From Immundisolibacterales bacterium (GTDB taxonomy: Bacteria; Pseudomonadota; Gammaproteobacteria; HK1), in contig JAPOPW010000016.1 in assembly GCA_026712715.1 (NCBI GenBank), forward strand, positions 1-39,896: a stretch of DNA of 39,896 nt. Direction: 5' to 3'. Shown here one piece after another: positions 35,238 to 39,896 of this stretch. A model generated the notes under the pieces. It ran no database searches and was not told where the DNA came from. It worked only from the letters and a program-made list of their open reading frames with translations. Every line of letters begins with the position of its first letter. The stretch's first letter is position 1. The position numbers were made by a program, and so were the translations under genes.

Positions 35238-36728
35238 ATGGCTTACGACATGGTGATTCGGGGCGGCACGGTGGTGACCGCGTCCGATGTTTCGCGTTGC
35301 GACGTCGGCGTTCGCGGGGGCCGGATCGCCGCCCTCGGAGAGAACCTTGCGGCCGAAGTTGCCGACGGCGGCCGGGTCGTCGACGCGGCCGGAAAGCTCG
35401 TGCTTCCGGGCGGCATCGACAGTCACTGCCACATCGAGCAGCTCTCCGCCTCGGGCTTCATGACCGCGGACGATTTCTGGAGCGCGACCGTCTCGGCCGC
35501 GTTCGGCGGGACCACGACCGTCATTCCCTTCGCCGCGCAGCATCGGGGCCAGTCGCTCCGGGAGGTGGTCGAGGAATACCACGCACGCGCGGGGCCGAAG
35601 GCGGTCATCGACTACGCCTTCCACCTCATCATCTCCGACGCCAACCAGCAGGTGCTCGGGCAGGAGCTTCCGGGGCTCATCCGGGACGGGTACACGTCCT
35701 TCAAGGTCTACATGACCTACGAGCTCCTGCGCCTCGACGACTACTCGCTCCTCAACGTGCTCGCGCTCGCGCGCCGCGAAGGGGCGATGGTGATGGTGCA
35801 CGCCGAGAACTACGAGATGATCCGGTGGCTCACCGACCGGCTCCTCGACGCGGGCAACTACCAGGCGAAGTACCACGCGATCTCCCACGCCGCGCTCGCC
35901 GAGGGCGAGGCGACCGGCCGGGTCATCACCCTCTCGGAGCTGATGGACGTTCCGATCCTGGTCGTGCACGTCTCGACCGAACGGGCCGCGGTGGCGATCC
36001 GGAACGCGCGCGACCGCGGGCTTCGGATCTACGGCGAGACCTGCCCGCAGTACTTCTTCCTCACCGCGGACGACCTCGACCGGCCGGGCGCGGAAGGAAC
36101 GAAGTTCTGCTGCAGTCCGCCGCCGCGCGACGGCGCGGACCACGAGGCGATGTGGCGCGGGGTCGTGAACGATACGTTCCAGGTCGTCTCCTCGGACCAC
36201 GCGCCCTACCGCTTCGACTCCTCGGGCAAGCTCGCGCACGGGACGGACCCGGACTTCAAGCACGTCGCCAACGGGATCCCCGGCATCGAGGTGCGCCTCC
36301 CGCTTCTCTTCAGCGAAGGGGTCGGGACCGGCCGCATCGACCTCCAGCGCTTCGTCGAGCTCTCCTCGACCAACGCGGCCCGCCTGTACGGTCTCGAGGA
36401 CCGCAAGGGGAGCATCAAGATCGGGGCGGACGCGGACCTCGCGATCTGGGACCCGGACCTCGAGGTCACCATCTCCATCGACATGCTCCACGACAACATG
36501 GACTACACCCCCTACGAAGGCCGCCGGGTGAAGGGGTGGCCGGTGTTCGTGACGAGCCGCGGACGGGTGGTGGTGGAGGACGGCGAGCTCAAGGTGGAGC
36601 GGGGGAGCGGGGAATTCCTGCCGTGCGCGCTTCCGCGGCTCGCCGAGCCGCTGGGGAAGAGCGTCCGGGAGATGGACCCCGCGCGCAACTTCGGAGCCCC
36701 CCTGATGCCCGCTCGCGAGGCATCCTGA
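35238..36728 (+). CDS. D-hydantoinase / dihydropyrimidinase
   Basis: 496 residues from ATG 35238, after a strong GGAGGGAGAGG ribosome-binding region. Cyclic-amidohydrolase (TIM barrel, two metals) that opens 5,6-dihydrouracil or 5-substituted hydantoins to N-carbamoyl acids. Metal ligands: His63 and His65 (GGIDSHCHIE), carbamylated Lys156 (GYTSFKVYMTY), His188 (MVHAENYEM), His244 (VVHVSTERA) and Asp320 (SSDHAPYR). The length is slightly above the usual 460-485. It sits 101 bp after the acyl-CoA dehydrogenase and 44 bp before an N-carbamoylase gene, the next enzyme of the route. Confidence 0.9.
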   Translation: MAYDMVIRGGTVVTASDVSRCDVGVRGGRIAALGENLAAEVADGGRVVDAAGKLVLPGGIDSHCHIEQLSASGFMTADDFWSATVSAAFGGTTTVIPFAAQHRGQSLREVVEEYHARAGPKAVIDYAFHLIISDANQQVLGQELPGLIRDGYTSFKVYMTYELLRLDDYSLLNVLALARREGAMVMVHAENYEMIRWLTDRLLDAGNYQAKYHAISHAALAEGEATGRVITLSELMDVPILVVHVSTERAAVAIRNARDRGLRIYGETCPQYFFLTADDLDRPGAEGTKFCCSPPPRDGADHEAMWRGVVNDTFQVVSSDHAPYRFDSSGKLAHGTDPDFKHVANGIPGIEVRLPLLFSEGVGTGRIDLQRFVELSSTNAARLYGLEDRKGSIKIGADADLAIWDPDLEVTISIDMLHDNMDYTPYEGRRVKGWPVFVTSRGRVVVEDGELKVERGSGEFLPCALPRLAEPLGKSVREMDPARNFGAPLMPAREAS

Positions 36729-36772
36729 ACCGCACCGGCCCGGACGGCGAGAGTAGAGTAGAGGAGAGGAAG

Positions 36773-37711
36773 ATGGAGCGAAAGCTCAAGGTGGCGGCGG
36801 CCCAGCTCGGGCCGATTCACCTCGCGGACACCCGCGAGCAGGTGGTGGCGCGGCTCGTCGAGCTCATGCGCGAGGCGGCGGCGGGCGGATGCCGGCTCGT
36901 CGTCTACCCGGAACTCGCCCTCACCACGTTCTTCCCCCGCTATTGGTACGACGACCTCGCCGATGCGGACCGGTTCTTTGAACGGGAGATGCCGGGGGAG
37001 GCCACCCGACCGCTCTTCGAGGAGGCGAAGCGGCTCGGGGTCGGGTTCCCCCTCGGCTACGCCGAGCTCGTGGAGGAGAAGGAGGGGCGCACGCGCCGTT
37101 TCAACACCGCCATCCTCGTCGGTCCGGACGGACAGACCGTCGGCAAGTACCGGAAGATCCACCTCCCGGGGCATGCGGACCACCGTCCGAACATCCCGTT
37201 CCAGCACCTGGAGAAGCGCTACTTCGAGGTCGGTGACCTCGGCTTTCCGGTATGGCGGGCGTTCGGCGGCGTCATGGGCATGGCGATCTGCAACGACCGC
37301 CGCTGGCCCGAGACGTTCCGGGTGCTGGGGCTCCAGGGCGTCGAGATGGTGCTCATCGGCTACAACACCCCGACCTTCAACATCTACCACCCCGAGGCGC
37401 CGCACCTTCGCACCCTGCACAACGATCTCTCGCTCCAGTCCGGGGCCTACCAGAACGGAACCTGGGTGGTAGGGGTCGCGAAGGGCGGGTCGGAGGACGG
37501 ACACGAGCTCATCGCCGGATCGACCATCGTGGCCCCCAACGGGGAGATCGTCGCCCGCGCCCTCACCCTGGACGACGAGGTGGTCGCCTTCGACTGCGAT
37601 CTCGCCCTCGGCGACTACGTCAAGAACACGGTGTTCAATTTCGACCGGCACCGCCGTCCCGAGCACTACGGGCGCATCGTCGAGCAGACCGGGGTGCGGG
37701 TCGAGGTCTAG
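36773..37711 (+). CDS. N-carbamoyl-D-amino acid hydrolase (nitrilase superfamily)
   Basis: 312 residues from ATG 36773 with GAGGAGAGGAAG just upstream. Nitrilase-fold amidohydrolase with the Glu-Lys-Cys triad: Glu47 (VYPELALTTFFPR), Lys128 (KYRKIHLPGH), Cys173 (AICNDRRWPETFRV). PFQHLEKRYFEVGDLGFPV and the ending NFDRHRRPEHYG agree closely, from memory, with Agrobacterium D-carbamoylase rather than with beta-ureidopropionase, which is longer. It would release CO2 and NH3 from the N-carbamoyl acid made by the hydantoinase, giving a D-amino acid. N-carbamoyl-beta-alanine as substrate is the alternative. Confidence 0.87.
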   Translation: MERKLKVAAAQLGPIHLADTREQVVARLVELMREAAAGGCRLVVYPELALTTFFPRYWYDDLADADRFFEREMPGEATRPLFEEAKRLGVGFPLGYAELVEEKEGRTRRFNTAILVGPDGQTVGKYRKIHLPGHADHRPNIPFQHLEKRYFEVGDLGFPVWRAFGGVMGMAICNDRRWPETFRVLGLQGVEMVLIGYNTPTFNIYHPEAPHLRTLHNDLSLQSGAYQNGTWVVGVAKGGSEDGHELIAGSTIVAPNGEIVARALTLDDEVVAFDCDLALGDYVKNTVFNFDRHRRPEHYGRIVEQTGVRVEV

Positions 37712-37729
37712 CCGCAATATCCCTCCCCC

Positions 37730-37743
37730 GGCCGGTGCCGGCC
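37730..37743 (+). terminator. Hairpin after the N-carbamoylase gene
   Basis: GGCCGG-TG-CCGGCC is a perfect inverted repeat 19 nt after the stop, nested in a wider C-rich/G-rich pairing (CCCCCGG near 37725 with CCGGGG near 37747). No T-run. It marks the likely end of the catabolic operon and of the conserved core. Confidence 0.35.
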
Positions 37744-37790
37744 CATCCGGGGCGAGGCTCCGTTCACGGCGCGGGACGAAGCTGTCCAGC

Positions 37791-37997
37791 GTGCGCGACC
37801 CGGCATCGCTGGGTGAGAGAATGCGCGGGCTCTCCTACCGCCTCTACGACATCTGCGAGCGCAACGGCCGGGCCGAGGAGGCTCAGGTGTGGAACATGCT
37901 CGCCCGTGAATGGCCGGCCATCGAGGCGGAGTCCCTTCGCCTCGAAGCGGAGCAAAGGGACGAAATCCCGGAGCTGGATCTGCAGGGAGGAGAGTAG
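37791..37997 (+). CDS. DUF1156-like methylase C-terminal scrap, or small hypothetical protein
   Basis: 68 residues from GTG 37791 (ATG 37821 is an alternative). The string RLYDICERNGRAEEAQVWNM followed by LAREWPAIEAES resembles, from memory, the extreme C-terminus of DUF1156-containing adenine-specific DNA methylases (RLYTICERKGWAEEA-type, then a W-P/S-x-I motif). Those proteins are around 900 residues and nothing upstream resembles their catalytic part. This is therefore best read as a remnant left by a deletion, or a stand-alone small protein derived from one. It lies at the border between core and accessory DNA. Confidence 0.45.
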   Translation: MRDPASLGERMRGLSYRLYDICERNGRAEEAQVWNMLAREWPAIEAESLRLEAEQRDEIPELDLQGGE

Positions 37998-38070
37998 TCT
38001 GCAGACCGCTATGCCCGCGACCGCATGCAAGCTCGTCCCTTCTCCCGGGCTGCCGTTTGAAGGCTGATTG

Positions 38071-38097
38071 GGGCTTGCCCACGGGACCGTGGAGCCC
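38071..38097. other. Strong hairpin upstream of the DUF7662/PIN pair
   Basis: CCACGG (38079-38084) and CCGTGG (38087-38092) pair around GA and are flanked by GGGCT (38071-38075) and AGCCC (38093-38097), giving a bulged stem of 11 bp. It lies in the 181-bp stretch between the DUF1156-like scrap and the DUF7662-like gene. It could be a terminator for the former or a cruciform site. Confidence 0.35.
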
Positions 38098-38178
38098 GAC
38101 GACCGCATGCCCTCGTTGACGGTCCAGCGCCTCTCGCGCAAACTTCACAAGTCAGTAAGAACTTTCCGAGGTAGGTCC

Positions 38179-38652
38179 GTGGCTGCCACCCGAGATCGGC
38201 TTGTCCGCGACGCGGCGGCGCGGGGCAAGTACGCGCCTCTGTACCGTCATCTCCTCTCCGCCAGGGGCGAGCCGGAATGGCGGACCACGTTCCGCGAGCT
38301 CGAGACGATTCTCGGCTTCCACCTGCCCGATTCGGCACGCCTCTACCGGCCCTGGTGGGCCAACTCGGAGAGCGGGAGCGGCCACAGCCACGCGCTCGCC
38401 TGGCAGGCGGCGGGGTGGCGTACGCGAGAGGTGGACATCGAAGCGGAGACGCTCGTGTTTGCGCGCGGGGAGGGTGCGCCGGAGAGAGTCCGCCCGCCCG
38501 TGCGCCGGCGGCGATTCTCCATCCGGGAGATCCTTCCGCCGCACGACCCCGGCCCGTGGCCCGAGGGCTTCACGGTGAGCCGCGAGCAGATCTATGACGG
38601 CATGGGGCGGCTCACCGGGGGTTCGGAGAGCGCACCCGGCGACGAACGTTGA
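38179..38652 (+). CDS. DUF7662-like protein, possible partner of the PIN-domain toxin
   Basis: 157 residues from GTG 38179, preceded by GAGGTAGG. The core KYAPLYRHLLSARGEPEWRT, then LETILGFHLPDSARLYRPWW, SHALAWQAAGW and EVDIEAETLVF is a small conserved domain I recall as DUF7662. It is common in accessory DNA and of unknown function. The C-terminal ~55 residues are basic, then Pro-rich (RRRRFSIREILPPHDPGPWP) with FTVSREQIYDGMGR, and are not part of that domain. The TGA overlaps a TTG that could start the downstream PIN gene. Coupling to a PIN nuclease suggests an antitoxin role for the protein or its tail, but nothing in the sequence proves it. Confidence 0.6.
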   Translation: MAATRDRLVRDAAARGKYAPLYRHLLSARGEPEWRTTFRELETILGFHLPDSARLYRPWWANSESGSGHSHALAWQAAGWRTREVDIEAETLVFARGEGAPERVRPPVRRRRFSIREILPPHDPGPWPEGFTVSREQIYDGMGRLTGGSESAPGDER

Positions 38653-38657
38653 GCGGC

Positions 38658-39107
38658 ATGTTCGTCGATACGAACGTTCTCGTGGCGGCCCGGTTCGTGA
38701 CCGCACCCGCTCACCACGCCGCCTGCCGGTGCCTCGACCACGTGGGCAACACCGATGAGCCCCTGCACATCAGCCGCCAGGTCGTCCGCGAGTACCTCGT
38801 CGTGGTGACCCGGCCGCAGAGCTGGTCGGAACCGCTCGCCATGAGCGAGGCGCTCGAAGACGCCGAAAGGCTGCTCGAGTCGTTCACGGTCCTCGAGGAC
38901 GGCCCGAACGTCATGGCGGCGTTGGTCGCCCTTTGCCGCGAGGTTCCTGTTGCCGGCAAGCAGGTTCACGACGCCAACATCGCGGCGACCATGCTGGTTC
39001 ATGGCGAGCGGCGGTTGCTGACGTTCAACACGAGGGACTTCCGGCGTTTCGGGGAGAGGCTCGAGCTGGTGGACTGCAGTCGGACCCTCCCCCAGGCCAC
39101 GACCTGA
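38658..39107 (+). CDS. PIN-domain ribonuclease, VapC-type toxin candidate
   Basis: 149 residues from ATG 38658; a TTG at 38649 overlapping the upstream stop would add three residues. PIN acidic residues are visible: Asp4 in MFVDTNVLVAARF, a Glu in VVREYLVVVTRP, and Asp in KQVHDANIAATML, then FNTRDFRRFGERLELV as the final strand-helix. PIN proteins of this kind cut tRNA or other RNA as toxins of toxin-antitoxin pairs, normally with a small DNA-binding antitoxin just upstream. Here the upstream gene is DUF7662-like instead of a classical VapB. Its 3' end overlaps a gene remnant in another frame. Confidence 0.82.
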   Translation: MFVDTNVLVAARFVTAPAHHAACRCLDHVGNTDEPLHISRQVVREYLVVVTRPQSWSEPLAMSEALEDAERLLESFTVLEDGPNVMAALVALCREVPVAGKQVHDANIAATMLVHGERRLLTFNTRDFRRFGERLELVDCSRTLPQATT

Positions 39108-39403
39108 ATGTCTTGTGGTCGAATCTGATGGCGGCGTTGGGCGAGCACACCGGCCACTCTACAGACGGTGCGTGTCCTGAGTCTGTGGAAGGCCTGATCC
39201 GGGTTCTTGACGCGCATGACGAGCGGGGCGACAGGTTTCGATATCCGACCGAGAAGGGGGGCGGGGCATACTTGAGCACGGTGGCGGACTTGGAGGACTT
39301 GTATCGCGCGCATGAGTTGATCACGGGCTTCTGCGATGCGGTGTATACGCAGTTGGAGGTGGAGCGCGACTTACTTGACGGTTTCAACGCGACCGCTGGA
39401 TGA
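39098..39403 (+). pseudogene. 3' remnant of an unrecognised gene, interrupted by a dispersed repeat
   Basis: The frame from 39098 reads HDLNVLWSNLMAALGEH, then after ACPESVEG continues as RFRYPTEKGGG and DLEDLYRAHELITGFCDAVY to TGA 39401-39403. The charge pattern and the R-F-R-Y-P motif look like the C-terminal half of a real helical protein, perhaps HEPN-like, but I cannot name it. There is no start codon or ribosome-binding site in a sensible place: the frame runs back into the PIN gene. The ACPESVEG string is the translation of an inserted repeat. Confidence 0.5.
39176..39192 (+). repeat. Degenerate dispersed CCTGAG...GAAGG repeat
   Basis: CCTGAGTCTGTGGAAGG differs slightly from the CCTGAGCCTGTCGAAGG unit found scattered in many environmental bacterial genomes, where in-frame copies encode ACPE-x-VEG peptides. 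Here it gives ACPESVEG inside a gene remnant. No second copy is seen in the window. Confidence 0.5.
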
Positions 39404-39447
39404 TGTCCTGGTCCAATGGACGGTTGTGCACTGTCGCTTCGGCGTGG

Positions 39448-39896
39448 TCAGATGTGGATCCGCTCGATCTCGTCGAGCGATATCTCCTCGTGCAGACGTT
39501 TGTAGAGCTGTGTGGTGTGGGTGGACTCGTGCCCCGCGATCCGTGCCGCGACCTCGAGGTCGCCGCCATTTCGAAGGTACTCGGTGATCCCGGTCCCACG
39601 GAAGCTATGAGCGCAGATCTCGGCCGGCAGGCCCGCCTTCCGGGCCCGGCGCTTGATCATCTTGAACGCACCCACCCTCGACATCCCCCTCTCCTGGAGC
39701 GCATCGCGCCGCCCGGGCTCGCAGCTCCGGAAGAGGGGCCCGCGCCGGTCCTCGCCGATCCGGGCGGCCTCGAGGTAGGCGTCGACGTAGCCTTGCGCCA
39801 CGTGGTGGGCGGGGACCACGTTGTACCGCCCGCCCTTCTCGTGGAGCCGGATGAACGACCGCGGTCCCTGGGTGTAGTAGTCGGCGACCCGCAACG
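39448..39896 (-). CDS. Tyrosine recombinase/integrase, catalytic C-terminal half (partial)
   Basis: About 149 residues are visible; the gene is cut by the right window edge, and the TTG at 39894 is not a likely start. Catalytic residues of the phage-integrase family: the beta-hairpin Lys in LHEKGGRYNVVP, His and Arg in AHSFRGTGITEYL, His in ARIAGHESTHTTQ and the nucleophile Tyr in LYKRLHEEISLDEIERI. The first catalytic Arg lies outside. This XerC-like subfamily (GITEYLRNGG, then GHES and EISLDEIERI) is common beside accessory genes. It reads leftward and probably belongs to a second element extending to the right. Confidence 0.88.
   Translation of the reverse strand, partial: LRVADYYTQGPRSFIRLHEKGGRYNVVPAHHVAQGYVDAYLEAARIGEDRRGPLFRSCEPGRRDALQERGMSRVGAFKMIKRRARKAGLPAEICAHSFRGTGITEYLRNGGDLEVAARIAGHESTHTTQLYKRLHEEISLDEIERIHI

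Overview
The window is GC-rich DNA (roughly 70% by eye) from a proteobacterium. The best fit is a gammaproteobacterium: it has dnaX-ybaB-recR, orn beside a divergent rsgA, nnr-tsaE-amidase, mnmA, yhdP and an MlaC-like protein. The sequence alone does not fix a genus. A conserved chromosomal core (about 5.8-37.7 kb) lies between two accessory segments that carry mobile-element genes.

Left accessory segment (1-5830). It opens inside the C-terminal part of a MobH/TraI_2-type relaxase, so this is probably the end of an integrative conjugative element whose attachment site is the 3' end of a tRNA-Ser(GGA) gene (5831-5921, minus). Its cargo is a restriction-modification locus: a single-HKD phospholipase-D-fold nuclease (1264-2445, plus) converging on a minus-strand operon of a ribbon-helix-helix protein, a beta-class amino-methyltransferase and a D12-class adenine methyltransferase. 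An inverted repeat and a promoter-like sequence sit directly against the first start codon of that operon.

Core, part 1 (5977-15507, plus). An acyl-CoA dehydrogenase homologue has lost the catalytic glutamate and carries Arg84 and Gln244, the pattern of 3-sulfinopropionyl-CoA desulfinase. Next come heterotetrameric sarcosine oxidase genes soxB, soxD, soxA and soxG. They run without a break (ATGA overlap) into dnaX, ybaB and recR, which places one-carbon catabolism and replication/repair genes in one apparent transcription unit.

Core, part 2 (15552-32202). rsgA (minus) diverges from orn, nnr and tsaE. A sharp AT-rich island (about 19285-19390) precedes an AmiA/B/C-type amidase gene. mnmA and yhdP (minus, GTGA overlap) follow, then a YdiJ-like FAD/Fe-S D-2-hydroxyacid dehydrogenase and a MATE exporter (both minus), then an MlaC-like periplasmic protein and an LD-carboxypeptidase (plus).

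Core, part 3 (32266-37711). An acyl-CoA ligase (minus) diverges, across a palindrome, from an ordinary acyl-CoA dehydrogenase, a D-hydantoinase/dihydropyrimidinase and an N-carbamoyl-D-amino-acid hydrolase. The last two together convert a cyclic ureide (5-substituted hydantoin or dihydropyrimidine) to a free amino acid.

Right accessory segment (37712-39896). It holds a DUF1156-like C-terminal scrap, a DUF7662-like gene overlapping or abutting a PIN-domain (VapC-type) gene, a 3' gene remnant carrying a degenerate copy of the dispersed CCTGAG...CGAAGG repeat, and the catalytic half of a tyrosine recombinase cut by the window edge. The best candidates for something undescribed are the four-gene restriction-modification locus with its regulator and the DUF7662/PIN pair.
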